A stretch of 64,000 nt of DNA from Mycolicibacterium canariasense (GTDB lineage: Bacteria; Actinomycetota; Actinomycetes; Mycobacteriales; Mycobacteriaceae), in contig NZ_LQOL01000034.1 in the NCBI RefSeq assembly GCF_002101555.1, positions 1 to 64,000 of the forward strand. The letters run 5' to 3'. Positions 8,533 to 18,116 of the stretch are shown here, piece by piece. Below the pieces are notes generated by a model, which saw nothing but the letters and a program-made list of their open reading frames with translations, was not told where the DNA came from and made no database searches. Both the position numbers and the translations under genes were made by a program. The first letter of the stretch is position 1, and the number at the start of each line of letters is the position of its first letter.

Positions 8533-9755
8533 GCCGGGCGAGAAGCGGAGCGGGATCGCGCATGAACGACGATCAGCAGACGACGGGGTGGCGTCGCACC
8601 GTGCTGGCCCCCGGAGATGGCCTGCGCCAGTGGTGGTCCGAACTCAGTCGGCCGATGAAGTGGATCTTCGGTGTGGTGCTGTTCGTGGTCGTCGGGCTAC
8701 TGCCGTTGTACACACCTGGCTTCCTGGACACCCCGGGTATCAGCTTCGGTGGCACCATGGCCCAGTTCGCCATGGTCGCCATCATCGCGATCGGCCTGAA
8801 TGTCGTGGTGGGGCAGGCCGGCCTGCTCGACCTGGGCTACGTGGGGTTCTACGCCGTCGGCGCCTACACAGTGGCGCTGCTCACCAGCCCGGACAGCCCA
8901 TGGAACAAGGTCGGCCCGGAGGGCTTCTTCAGCAAGGACTGGGCCTGGCTGTCCTGCGTGCCGATCGCGATGGCGGTGACGGCGCTGGCCGGCCTGATCC
9001 TCGGCACTCCGACACTGCGGCTGCGCGGCGACTATCTGGCCATCGTCACGCTCGGCTTCGGTGAGATCATCCGGCTGCTCGCCGACAACCTCACCGACAT
9101 CACCAACGGCCCGCGCGGGCTCAACGAGATCGCCTACCCGCGGTTGGGGGAGAACGAGCACCTCCCCAATGGTGTGTTCTCCAGCGGTAATTCCGGTGGT
9201 GACGCGAACTACGGCACCTGGTGGTTCTGGCTGGGACTGGTGCTGATCGTCATCGTGCTGCTGCTGGTCGGCAACCTGGAACGCAGCCGGGTGGGCCGCG
9301 CCTGGGTGGCCATCCGCGAGGACGAGGACGCCGCCGAAGTCATGGGCGTCAACACCTTCAAGTTCAAACTGTGGGCCTTCGTCATCGGCGCGGCCATCGG
9401 TGGCCTGTCCGGTGCGCTGTATGCCGGGCAGGTGCAATACGTCGCGCCGCCGACGTTCAACATCATCAACTCGATGCTGTTCCTGTGTGCGGTGGTGCTC
9501 GGTGGACAGGGCAACAAGCTGGGCGTCATCTTCGGCGCCTTCATCATCGTGTACCTGCCCAACCGCCTGCTCGGCGTGCATTTCCTGGGCATCAACCTGG
9601 GTGACCTGAAATATCTGTTCTTCGGCCTGGCGCTGGTGGTGCTGATGATCTTCCGCCCGCAGGGCCTGTTCCCGGTGCGCCAGCAGTTGTTGGCGTACGG
9701 CAAGTCCGCGCGGAATCTGCTCAGCAAGGCCGACGACTCGAAGGCGGCAGCGTGA
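8529..9755 (+). CDS. livM: Branched-chain amino acid ABC transporter permease LivM
   Basis: This 408-residue permease subunit has about ten predicted membrane helices, the motif [19 protein letters not shown], and the coupling-helix region [20 protein letters not shown] characteristic of LivM. The start at 8529 overlaps the livH stop by 4 bases. A second ATG at 8562 (MNDDQQTT) has a better purine-rich stretch before it (GAAGCGGAGCGGG) and could be the true start. Interestingly GCGCATGA occurs at both. It forms the membrane channel together with LivH. Confidence 0.92.
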   Translation: MSRARSGAGSRMNDDQQTTGWRRTVLAPGDGLRQWWSELSRPMKWIFGVVLFVVVGLLPLYTPGFLDTPGISFGGTMAQFAMVAIIAIGLNVVVGQAGLLDLGYVGFYAVGAYTVALLTSPDSPWNKVGPEGFFSKDWAWLSCVPIAMAVTALAGLILGTPTLRLRGDYLAIVTLGFGEIIRLLADNLTDITNGPRGLNEIAYPRLGENEHLPNGVFSSGNSGGDANYGTWWFWLGLVLIVIVLLLVGNLERSRVGRAWVAIREDEDAAEVMGVNTFKFKLWAFVIGAAIGGLSGALYAGQVQYVAPPTFNIINSMLFLCAVVLGGQGNKLGVIFGAFIIVYLPNRLLGVHFLGINLGDLKYLFFGLALVVLMIFRPQGLFPVRQQLLAYGKSARNLLSKADDSKAAA

Positions 9756-10586
9756 CCACCCCCGACATCGACGTGGAAATCGACGAGGAAAAGGCTGCCC
9801 TGCACCGCGACATGAAGGCGGCCGAGGGTGAGAAGCTGCTGGAGACAAAGGATCTCACCGTGAAGTTCGGCGGCCTCACCGCACTGGATGCGGTGTCGTT
9901 CGACATCCGGCGTGGCGAGATCCTGGGTCTCATCGGCCCCAACGGGGCCGGCAAGACCACCTGCTTCAACGCCATCACCGGTGTCTACCGGCCCAGCTCG
10001 GGCAGTGTCACGTTCGACGGCGCCCCGCTGGGCAAGATCAAACGCAACCAGATCACCCGCCGCGGTATTGCCCGCACCTTCCAGAACATCCGGCTCTGGG
10101 GCGAGATGACCGCGCTGGAGAACGTGGTGGTCGGCACCGACGCCCGGCACCAGACCTCGGTGCCCGGTGCGCTGTTCCGCACCCCGCGGCACCGGCGCGA
10201 GGAGAAGGACGCCATCGAGCGGGCGGCGGCACTGCTCCAGTTCGTCGGCATCGCCCACCGTGGTGAGGAAAAGGCCAAGAACCTGTCCTACGGGGATCAG
10301 CGCCGCCTGGAGATCGCCCGCGCCCTGGCCACCGAACCGAAGTTGTTGTGCCTGGACGAGCCGGCGGCGGGATTCAACCCCAGCGAGAAGGCAGCGCTGG
10401 TCGACCTGATCCGGGCGATCCGGGACGACGGTTACACCGTGCTGCTGATCGAGCACGATATGCGCCTGGTCATGGGCGTGACCGATCGCATCGTGGTGCT
10501 GGAGTTCGGGCGCAAGATCGCCGACGGGCTGCCCGCCGAGATCCGCGAGGACCCCAAAGTCATTGCCGCCTACCTGGGAGTGCCCG

Positions 10587-10600
<14 letters not shown>
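9752..10600 (+). CDS. livG: Branched-chain amino acid ABC transporter ATPase LivG
   Basis: An ABC ATPase with Walker [10 protein letters not shown], signature [15 protein letters not shown], Walker [11 protein letters not shown] and the LivG-type C-terminus ending in [13 protein letters not shown] 25-residue acidic N-terminal extension precedes the core domain. GTG start overlaps the livM stop by 4 bases. It couples ATP hydrolysis to transport at the cytoplasmic face together with LivF. Confidence 0.93.
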
Positions 10601-11327
<727 letters not shown>

Positions 11328-11333
11328 ACCGCG

Positions 11334-11555
11334 TCAGGGTGTCACGCGAAATCGTTTCACCCGCGCGCCGGCTCCCGACACCAGTTGCAGCCGGGTCTTG
11401 GGGACACCGAGGTGTGCGGCAAGCAGCTTGATGACCGCCTCGTTGGCTTTGCCGTCGACGGCGCGCTCCTGCACATAGATGGTCAGCGCCCCGTCGGCAT
11501 CCGTCTGCACCAGCGGGCCCTTCTTGCTGCCGGGCTTGACGTTGACGGTGATCAC
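11334..11555 (-). CDS. DUF167/UPF0235 family small protein
   Basis: The 73-residue product MITVNVKPGSKKGP... to ...VSGAGARVKRFRVTP matches the DUF167 (YggU-like) family, including the V-PGS start, the central VDGKANEAVIKLLA and the final SG..R.K.. region. Its biochemical role is not established. A GTG at 11555 is taken as start because it places the conserved beta strand at the N-terminus; the frame stays open upstream to 11651 with a Cys-rich, non-family sequence. It converges on livF, 6 bases apart. Confidence 0.75.
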   Translation of the reverse strand: MITVNVKPGSKKGPLVQTDADGALTIYVQERAVDGKANEAVIKLLAAHLGVPKTRLQLVSGAGARVKRFRVTP

Positions 11556-11720
11556 GGCCGCCGAGTCTAGTGCCGCGGTACGGAGCAGCTCTGCGACGCC
11601 GGCGACACAGCGTCGACACAGAAAGCTCATATCCGGCCATAGCCTGCTCATGGCTCACGCTGATGTACCCCCGCGAGAATCGATTTCGGTTGGGACTCGG
11701 TGAACGGAGCACATGAACCC

Positions 11721-12329
11721 ATGAACATAGGCGTCAAAGTGGCGGCGAGCTCGGCTGTCGTGGCCGGTCTGACCGCCGGAGTGCTGTTCGGTGGAGCAGC
11801 TGTGGCGACCGCGGCGCCGCAGTGCCCACCGGGAGTGCAGAACTGCCAGGGCGGTGGGCCGGGCGGTCCCGGTGGGCCGGGCGGCCCTGGCGGCCCCGGC
11901 AGGCATGACGACGGTCCCGGTGGTCCCGGAGGGCCGGGCGGTCCTGGTGGGCCGGGAGGCCCCGCTGGTCCGGGTGGACCTGACAACGGTCCCGGCGGCC
12001 CGGGTGGTCCGGGCTGGCATGACAACGGTCCCGGCGGCCCTGGTCGACCTGATAATGGCCCGGGTGGTCCCGGTGGCGGGCCGCAGCACGACGGAACCCC
12101 GGGGTGGCATCCCGATCGGCCGCCGGCGTTGCCGCCCGGCCAATTCGACCGCCCCGCACCTCCGGATGGTGACCCCGCGTGGGGATGGGGGCCGGGGCAG
12201 GGCGACGTGCCGATCTGGGCTCACGAACGGCCTGCGCCACCGTGGTGGGCGCCGTTTGCCCGCGTCTTCTGGTCAGATGTGCGCAATTCGTGGGGCTTCT
12301 GGTGGGGTCCGTTCTGGTTCCCCGCCTGA
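11721..12329 (+). CDS. Secreted collagen-like Gly-Pro-rich protein
   Basis: The protein (about 202 residues) opens with a signal peptide ([16 protein letters not shown]... cleaved near ATAAPQ). It continues with about 70 residues of [10 protein letters not shown] units interrupted by DNGPGG and HDNGPGG, then a Pro/Trp-rich C-terminus ending WWGPFWFPA. Gly at every third position is collagen-like, so an extended or triple-helical surface protein is possible, but no function is known. ATG 11721 was chosen because it starts the signal peptide; a GTG at 11700 in frame would add seven residues. Similar Gly/Pro-rich exported proteins are common in mycobacteria. Confidence 0.75.
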   Translation: MNIGVKVAASSAVVAGLTAGVLFGGAAVATAAPQCPPGVQNCQGGGPGGPGGPGGPGGPGRHDDGPGGPGGPGGPGGPGGPAGPGGPDNGPGGPGGPGWHDNGPGGPGRPDNGPGGPGGGPQHDGTPGWHPDRPPALPPGQFDRPAPPDGDPAWGWGPGQGDVPIWAHERPAPPWWAPFARVFWSDVRNSWGFWWGPFWFPA

Positions 12330-12338
12330 CCCGACCGA

Positions 12339-12397
12339 CCGAACGTGAACTCGTGCCGGTGAATCCGCGAGGATTTCGCGCCCGAGTTCACGTTCGG
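12339..12397. terminator. Long inverted repeat between convergent genes
   Basis: CCGAACGTGAACTCG (12339-12353) and its exact complement (12383-12397) form a 15-bp stem around a 29-nt loop. It sits between the convergent collagen-like gene and thiolase gene, so a bidirectional terminator is the simplest reading. The loop is large for a terminator, and the stem is an unusual AT-rich island in this genome. Confidence 0.5.
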
Positions 12398-12408
12398 CGC
12401 AGGGATGG

Positions 12409-13605
12409 CTAGCGGGCGACGATCACCGACGAGCCGTGCCCGAACAAGCCCTGGTTGGCGGTCACGCCGACCTTGGCGCCCTCGACCTGGCGGCCGGTGG
12501 CCTGACCCTTGAGCTGCCAGCTGAGTTCGCACACCTGCGCGATGGCCTGCGCCGGAATGGCTTCCCCGAAACTGGCCAGCCCGCCCGAGGCGTTGACCGG
12601 GATCCGGCCGCCGATCGTGGTGGCGCCGCTGCGCAGCAGCCCTTCGGCCTCGCCCTTGGGGCACAGACCCAGGTGTTCGTACCAGTCCAACTCCAGGGCG
12701 GTGGACAGGTCGTACACCTCGGCCAGGCTGACGTCCTCGGGGCCGATCCCGGCCTCGGCGTAGGCGGCGTCGAGGATCTGGTCCTTGAATACCCGGTCCG
12801 GACCCGGTACCACCGCGGTGGAATCGGTTGCGATATCCGGCAATTCGGGAAGATGCTGTGGGTATTGCGGGCTTTGCAGGCTCACCGCGCGCACCGACGG
12901 GACACCTTCGACCGATCCGAGGTGCTTCTCGGCGAAGGACTTGCTGGCCACGATCAGCGCGGCGGCACCGTCAGAGGTGGCGCAAATGTCCAGCAGCCGA
13001 AGCGGATCCGACACCACCGGGCTGGCCAGCACGTCCTCGACGGTGGCCTCCTTGCGGTAGCGCGCGTTGGGGTTGTTCAGCCCATGTTTGGCGTTCTTGA
13101 CCTTCACGTTCGCGAAGTCTTCGACGGTGGCGCCGTAGAGGTCCATCCGGCGCCGGGCCAGCAGCGCGAAGTACACGGTGTTGGTGGCGCCGATCAGGTG
13201 GAATCGCTGCCAGTCCGGATCGTTCTTGCGTTCCCCGCCGACCGGGGCGAAGAAGCCTTTGGGCGTGGTGTCGGCGCCGATCACCAGCGCGACATCGCAG
13301 AACCCCGCCAGAATCTGCGCCCGAGCGCTCTGCAGCGCCTGCGACCCGCTGGCGCACGCCGCGTAACTGGAGGTGACGGGCACACCGTTCCAGCCCAACT
13401 TCTGGGCGAAGGTCGCGCCGGCGACGAATCCCGGATAGCCGTTGCGGATGGTGTCCGCACCGGCGACCAACTGGATCTGGCGCCAGTCCAGGCCGGCTTC
13501 GGCGAGCGCGGCGCGGGCGGCGACCACGCCGTACTCGGTGAAATCGCGACCCCATTTGCCCCAGGGGTGCATGCCCGCACCGAGGATGTATACAGGCTCA
13601 CTCAT
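12409..13605 (-). CDS. Thiolase-like lipid-transfer protein (Rv1627c orthologue)
   Basis: A 398-residue SCP2-type thiolase or aldolase-like protein. The nucleophile-region Cys84 lies in YAACASGSQAL. The C-terminal block VNASGGLASFGEAIPA and GLFGHGSS are typical of non-decarboxylating thiolase-fold proteins, though the second catalytic Cys-Gly motif seems replaced by GHGSS. Members working with a DUF35 partner shorten acyl-CoA or steroid-CoA side chains. The start ATG overlaps the stop of the DUF35 gene by 4 bases, so the two are probably co-translated and form a complex. Order and orientation match Rv1627c-Rv1628c next to polA. Confidence 0.88.
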   Translation of the reverse strand: MSEPVYILGAGMHPWGKWGRDFTEYGVVAARAALAEAGLDWRQIQLVAGADTIRNGYPGFVAGATFAQKLGWNGVPVTSSYAACASGSQALQSARAQILAGFCDVALVIGADTTPKGFFAPVGGERKNDPDWQRFHLIGATNTVYFALLARRRMDLYGATVEDFANVKVKNAKHGLNNPNARYRKEATVEDVLASPVVSDPLRLLDICATSDGAAALIVASKSFAEKHLGSVEGVPSVRAVSLQSPQYPQHLPELPDIATDSTAVVPGPDRVFKDQILDAAYAEAGIGPEDVSLAEVYDLSTALELDWYEHLGLCPKGEAEGLLRSGATTIGGRIPVNASGGLASFGEAIPAQAIAQVCELSWQLKGQATGRQVEGAKVGVTANQGLFGHGSSVIVAR

Positions 13606-14042
13606 TGCGCGATCCTCCAGGCGTGGGTCGTCCGGACGACGCCGTCGTCGTCGGTGTAGAGCGGCATCGTGGTCAGCTCCATCTCCATGCCGACCGCGAG
13701 ATCGGCCGCCAAGGTGCCCTCGACCACCTTGCCGAGCACGATCAAGCCTTCGTCGGCCAGCTGCACCGCGGCCACCGCGAACGGCTCGAACGGGTCGGGC
13801 GACGGGTACGGCGGCGGGGGTGCGTAGCGGTTCTCGGTGTAGCTCCACAGGGTGCCGCGCCGCGACAGCGGAACCTGCTCCAGCACGTCGCTGTCACATG
13901 CCGGGTTGGGGCAGTTGTTGGCCCGCGGCGGGAAGACGTACGTCGCGCACTGCGGGCACTTGGCCCCGATCAGGTGGGTGGCGCCGGCGTCGTCGGTGGC
14001 GAACCACCCTTCGACGGCGGGTTGCGAGGATGCTGCTGGCAC
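13602..14042 (-). CDS. DUF35 zinc-ribbon/OB-fold partner of the thiolase (Rv1628c orthologue)
   Basis: About 146 residues. It has an N-terminal zinc ribbon (CPQCATYVFPPRANNCPNPAC, four Cys) and an OB-fold (GTLWSYTENRYAPPPPYP through LGKVVEGTLAADLAVGMEM). DUF35 proteins act as acyl-CoA-binding partners of thiolase-fold enzymes. GTG 14042 is taken as start because family similarity begins shortly after it; the frame is open to 14153. The downstream gene overlaps by 4 bases. Confidence 0.85.
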   Translation of the reverse strand: MPAASSQPAVEGWFATDDAGATHLIGAKCPQCATYVFPPRANNCPNPACDSDVLEQVPLSRRGTLWSYTENRYAPPPPYPSPDPFEPFAVAAVQLADEGLIVLGKVVEGTLAADLAVGMEMELTTMPLYTDDDGVVRTTHAWRIAQ

Positions 14043-14097
14043 GAGGCTCAGCGTACCCAGTTCCGACGCAAAACTGAAACGTGTTGCAGTTTGACGA

Positions 14098-15615
14098 TCA
14101 GGTGCTGGTGGGTGGAACGACGGGACCGATGGGCACGCGGATGGAAGCTCCACTTATGGCCCAGGTCAACGCGTCGTAGGGCGGCCAGGAGTAGCTGTAG
14201 GAGGGGACCAGGGCTCGCGCAAAATTGCCCAGCGTCGATTGCACGATGAAGTCCTGGATCTGCGGGAGGCCGTGGAAGTGGTCGTTGGCGTTCGTCTCGA
14301 CCGCCGAGACGAAGAGCGAGAACACCGAGTTCGGCGTCGTCAACGCGGCCTCCGACGGGATGAACGTGTAGGTATAGGTGCCGTTGCCATGATCGGTATA
14401 GGTGATGGTGCCGTTGCGCGTCGGGGTCAGATTGACTTGTAGCGGGTCGCCGTCGATATCGGTCGCGGTGATCTGACCCGTATAGCTGCCGTCGGCGTTC
14501 TTGGTGGGTGCGCTCATGGTCACGGTGGGGAGGGTGTTGTTGAACGTTCGGTTGAACCATCCCTGCAGGCCGTAGACCAACGTGGTCAGCGGGTCGGTGA
14601 ATGCGGTGGCGGTGGGGGCCGACGCGGCGGTCAGCTTCGCCGATACCTTCACGCCCGCAGTCGGATCGGTGTTGCCCCACGGCACGCCGGGGACGGTGGC
14701 GCGCGTGGTGGCGTAATCAGGTGCGCTGTACGGCGGGTAGTGCAGCTGCCCGAATGCATTGTGCAGGGCGGTCTGCACCACTTGCCCGATGATCTGGCCG
14801 AACCCGTGGTAGTGCTTGTCGGCGTTCGCCTCCACCACGGTGACCCCGATGGCGTCGCTGGTGGGTCGGGTCAGGGCGTAATCGGACGGGGTGATCGTGT
14901 AATGGCCGCTCTGGTCGACGGTCACGGTGCTGCCGTCGTAGGGCCGGACCACCGAGTAGACCAGGGGGTCGCCGTCCTTGTCGGTGGCCATCACCTGTCC
15001 GGAGTAGGTGCCGTCGGAGTTCAGCGTCGGTGCGCTGACGCTGACGATCCTCGGCTTGTTGTTGAAGTACTGGACCTGGATGGCGTGCCCCCAGGATTGG
15101 ACGGCGGCGATGATGCCGGCCAAGGGATTGGTGGGTGCCGTGGTGGCCGCCGGTGTGGCCGCGGCCTTGGCTGTCACCGCCACTTTCGGGGTGCTGCTCG
15201 CGGCTGCCGACTGCACCGCTGGGGTGGTGTCGGGCTTGGTGGTGGCGGCACGTTTGACGGTGCTGTCCTGCGTTGTGCGGGTGGGGTTTTCGTCACCGGC
15301 AGACGTCGCGGCGGAGTCGGCGCCCGGTTTCGTGTCGGGTTTGGTGTCGGTCCGGTGCCGCGGCTTCTTCTTCGGCGCCGAGGTGGTGTTCTGCGCCGGC
15401 GTCGTCGACGTGGCCTCGTGCGACGGGGTCGTGGAGGCCGAGTCATGGTTCGTGGCGCCGGACGAGTTGGACGCCCCGCCGGAGCCCTCCGCGTCGGCGT
15501 TGGCCACCGCCGCGCCGGTGGTGAGTGCGGCACCGATGCCCAGCGTGATCGCGCCGGCGCCCAGCCATGCCGTCACCGCGGGTTTGGCGCGCTCGCTGCG
15601 ATGCCGTCCACCCAT
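14098..15615 (-). CDS. Secreted repeat protein with two Ig/cadherin-like DxDGDPL modules
   Basis: A 505-residue exported protein. The signal peptide ends near ANADAEG. A 130-residue Ser/Thr/Pro/Lys-rich linker contains KPDTKPG-like motifs. Two homologous modules follow (about 180-320 and 345-500), each with SAPT.N.DG.Y.GQ..ATD.DGDPL, a GTITYTDHGNGTYTYT-type strand and an ...ANA/NDH.HG... segment. The DxDGDPL signature resembles VCBS/cadherin-type calcium-binding beta sandwiches. A surface or cell-wall structural or adhesion role is inferred. GGGAGGGA lies 7 bases before the ATG at 15615. Confidence 0.75.
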   Translation of the reverse strand: MGGRHRSERAKPAVTAWLGAGAITLGIGAALTTGAAVANADAEGSGGASNSSGATNHDSASTTPSHEATSTTPAQNTTSAPKKKPRHRTDTKPDTKPGADSAATSAGDENPTRTTQDSTVKRAATTKPDTTPAVQSAAASSTPKVAVTAKAAATPAATTAPTNPLAGIIAAVQSWGHAIQVQYFNNKPRIVSVSAPTLNSDGTYSGQVMATDKDGDPLVYSVVRPYDGSTVTVDQSGHYTITPSDYALTRPTSDAIGVTVVEANADKHYHGFGQIIGQVVQTALHNAFGQLHYPPYSAPDYATTRATVPGVPWGNTDPTAGVKVSAKLTAASAPTATAFTDPLTTLVYGLQGWFNRTFNNTLPTVTMSAPTKNADGSYTGQITATDIDGDPLQVNLTPTRNGTITYTDHGNGTYTYTFIPSEAALTTPNSVFSLFVSAVETNANDHFHGLPQIQDFIVQSTLGNFARALVPSYSYSWPPYDALTWAISGASIRVPIGPVVPPTST

Positions 15616-15911
15616 GTCAGATCCCTCCCCGAAGGGATTATTGCTCTAGCCAAATACCATGCGCGTCGGGCTGGAGCAACGATTTCATCCGACGTTTCCG
15701 TTGTCGTCGGAAACCGGAATGCCTGACTTGTCGTGGGCAAATATCGGTGATAACGGGACTTTTCGCTCGATGCAGGGGGCAATGGTCATTGCAATGGCAA
15801 AGAGTTCGGGTGTTGCTCGGGCCGGTGCTTGTTGGGATCGGTAGCCGCCGGACACCGGTGAGCTCATGGGCAAGCCGGGCCAGTGGGGCACCGGGGAAAC
15901 GGAGTATTGCC

Positions 15912-16262
15912 ATGGGATTCTTCGACAAGGCCAAAGAGAAGGCCAGGGAAGCCGCAGCCGCCGCGCAGCAGGGTTTGCACCAGCCGATCGACACCGCGAT
16001 CTTCGGCGGGCCCTCGAATCGGCCGGTGGGCGCCGACGATCCGATCTGGGCGCCCATCAACGGAATATCGCTCGATGACTACGCCGCGTTGGCGCGGGAC
16101 GCGCGGGCGCGCCGAATCACCGATGAGGCCGGCATGATCGCGCTCGCCCAGGATCGGGGCTGGGATCCGGCTGACACCAAGGCCGCCTTGGACGGTTGGG
16201 TGCAACGGATGGGTCAGTCGATGGCCGTCGGTCAGAGGTTCCGCCAACTGCTCGGCTACTGA
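15912..16262 (+). CDS. Conserved hypothetical protein, 116 residues
   Basis: The product starts MGFFDKAKEKAREAAAAAQ, an amphipathic Lys/Ala helix, and continues with a compact domain (APINGISLDDYAALARDA...WDPADTKAALDGWVQRMG). There is no signal peptide or membrane segment. ACGGAG lies 7 bases before the ATG. Its end overlaps the convergent hydrolase gene by 7 bases. I do not recognise a characterised family; the N-terminal helix could bind membranes. Confidence 0.7.
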   Translation: MGFFDKAKEKAREAAAAAQQGLHQPIDTAIFGGPSNRPVGADDPIWAPINGISLDDYAALARDARARRITDEAGMIALAQDRGWDPADTKAALDGWVQRMGQSMAVGQRFRQLLGY

Positions 16263-16927
16263 GCGGCTACCGCGCACAGGATGCGCACCAGATCATCGCG
16301 GTTGTCCCGCATCAGATTGTGGGCGCCGTCGAGGGCATGGGTCACCCAGGTCGGGTCGGTGCGCAGTCGTTCGAAGGTGGGCGTGAACGGGGATTCGGCC
16401 GGCCACCGCTTGGCGTATACGTAGTCGCGCCGGCGGAAGGCGGACAGGTCTGCCCGCAGACGCACCGGTTGCATCAACGCGGCCAACGGGTGCGCCGTCG
16501 CGCGCGGATCGAAGAACGGCAAGGGCGGCACCCCGTAGCCGGTTGCGTCGACACTCGTATACCACTGGCGCTGTTCGTCGTTGGTCAGGGTCCAGCACGA
16601 CTCGCCGTCGCGCGGCACGAAGGCGTCCAGGTACACCAGCGAATCGACCCGGGCGCGGGCGCGATCGGCCACCGCGGTGCACACCATGCCGCCGTAGCTG
16701 TGCCCGACCAGCACGGCGTCGGACACCCGGTGGGCCTCGAGTTCGGCCAGCACATCGGCGATGTGGGTCTCCAGGTTCACCCCGGCGTGCAACAGATGCG
16801 CCCGCTCGGCGACACCGGTGAGCGTCGGCGCGATCACCCGGTGGCCGCGTTCACGTAGTGCGGCGGCCATGTCGTCGAAACACCAGCCGCCGTGGCAGGC
16901 GCCGGGGATCAGGACGAAGGTGGTCAT
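16256..16927 (-). CDS. Alpha/beta hydrolase, methylesterase/hydroxynitrile-lyase-like
   Basis: A 223-residue alpha/beta hydrolase with oxyanion segment LIPGACHGGWCF, nucleophile elbow GHSYGG (Ser near residue 96) and a terminal catalytic His in DGAHNLM. The short size and the HGGW motif resemble plant methylesterase or hydroxynitrile-lyase relatives and bacterial C-C or ester hydrolases. It overlaps the upstream flavin monooxygenase gene by 4 bases (ATGA), so the pair probably acts in sequence: hydroxylation then ester or C-C hydrolysis. The substrate is unknown. Confidence 0.82.
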   Translation of the reverse strand: MTTFVLIPGACHGGWCFDDMAAALRERGHRVIAPTLTGVAERAHLLHAGVNLETHIADVLAELEAHRVSDAVLVGHSYGGMVCTAVADRARARVDSLVYLDAFVPRDGESCWTLTNDEQRQWYTSVDATGYGVPPLPFFDPRATAHPLAALMQPVRLRADLSAFRRRDYVYAKRWPAESPFTPTFERLRTDPTWVTHALDGAHNLMRDNRDDLVRILCAVAAQ

Positions 16928-18045
16928 CGGGAGCTCCTGTCTGCGAGGGTTTTCCGCCGGTAATCGGCAGTCACCCGGGCCAGGTCTTCGGCCGAGCTGC
17001 CGTGCATTTCGCGGTTGGCGTGTACCACGGCGGTGGTCTCTGGGATACGCCGCGCCTGGTAGCCGGCCAGACCGCGTCCCGATGCCAGCTCATCGGCCAG
17101 TGCCCGGGCATCGAGGATGGCCTGCGAGCCGCCGTTGGCGCCCACCGGATACATCGGGTGCGCGGCGTCGCCGAGTAGGGTCACCCGATCGGTTCCCCAG
17201 TGCGACAACGGTTCCCGATCCACCATCGGATACTGGAACACTGCACCCGTTGCGGTGACCAGCCGCTCGGTGTCCAGCCAGTCCAGTTGCCAATCAGCCA
17301 TCCGGGCACACACCTGGGCCGGGTCCGCGGTGGTGTTCCAGCCGGCATCACCGGGCAGCGGTCCCGGCGCCGACTCGACGACCTGGAGCACCCAGTTCAC
17401 CAGTCCGCCGCCGAGGGGATAGGTGACCAGTTCGACACCGTCGGGACCTTTGACGATCGCCATGGTGCGCCCGTCCAGGAACGCCGGCATGTGCCCTGCG
17501 CCGCGGAACATCCGCACACCGGACCACAACAGGGGATCGGGACCGCCGTGCAGCAGGGACCGGACCCGCGAATGGATCCCGTCCGCACCGACCAGGATGT
17601 CGGCGCGGAACTCCCCGGTCCGGGTGCCCACCACGACGCCGTCCTCCGATTCGGTGACACCGGTGACCGCGGCGCCGGTGCGCACGGCGTCGCGGCCCAA
17701 TCGGTCGAGCACGGCGTCCAGCAGCAGCATCTGCAGGCGCCCGCGGTGCACCGAACACTGCGGATAGCCGTAGCCGCCCTCGATGCCGCGCGGTTCGCGG
17801 AACAGGAGGGTGCCATCCGGGCGGTAGAAGTCGATGACAGCCGGGGTGGCCGACATGGCCAGCAGTTGGTCGCCCAGCCCGAGTCCGTCCAGTTCGCGCA
17901 CCGCGTGCGGCAGCAGGTTGATACCGACGCCGAGGGCACGAAGCTGGCGCGTGGACTCCAGGACGGTCACGTCGATCCCGGCCGCGTGCAGGGTGAGCGC
18001 CGCGCTGAGGCCGCCGATGCCGGCTCCTGCGATGAGAATCTTCAC
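16924..18045 (-). CDS. FAD-dependent aromatic hydroxylase (salicylate-hydroxylase-like)
   Basis: A 373-residue group A flavoprotein monooxygenase. It has the N-terminal Rossmann motif GAGIGGLSAALTL, the DG motif region LVGADGIHSRVR and the second FAD motif LLGDAAHPMYPVGANGG. NAD(P)H-dependent ring hydroxylation of an aromatic acid or heterocycle is the family activity. GTG start. The downstream hydrolase overlaps by 4 bases and the LysR regulator is divergent 71 bases away, a classic regulator-target layout. No equivalent lies between Rv1628c and polA in M. tuberculosis, so this block is accessory. Confidence 0.85.
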   Translation of the reverse strand: MKILIAGAGIGGLSAALTLHAAGIDVTVLESTRQLRALGVGINLLPHAVRELDGLGLGDQLLAMSATPAVIDFYRPDGTLLFREPRGIEGGYGYPQCSVHRGRLQMLLLDAVLDRLGRDAVRTGAAVTGVTESEDGVVVGTRTGEFRADILVGADGIHSRVRSLLHGGPDPLLWSGVRMFRGAGHMPAFLDGRTMAIVKGPDGVELVTYPLGGGLVNWVLQVVESAPGPLPGDAGWNTTADPAQVCARMADWQLDWLDTERLVTATGAVFQYPMVDREPLSHWGTDRVTLLGDAAHPMYPVGANGGSQAILDARALADELASGRGLAGYQARRIPETTAVVHANREMHGSSAEDLARVTADYRRKTLADRSSR

Positions 18046-18116
18046 GTCTCAAGATTGCGTGGACCTGGTGCTATACGTCCAATACCATCTGCGCTGGAAA
18101 ACTATAATCATCCGTT
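18046..18116. promoter_or_regulatory. Divergent promoter region of the LysR regulator and monooxygenase
   Basis: The 71-base gap carries ATAA-N7-TTAT (18101-18115), an inverted repeat ending at the LysR start codon, and a direct repeat ATAC-N5-ATAC farther left. LysR proteins bind T-N11-A-type dyads in exactly such divergent gaps, so this is the probable regulator binding site. The gap is markedly AT-rich compared with its flanks. Confidence 0.45.

Noticed and set aside
11850..12080. G-rich repetitive DNA considered as a non-coding element
   Set aside because: It is the Gly-Pro-Gly coding repeat of the collagen-like protein, in frame with a signal peptide.
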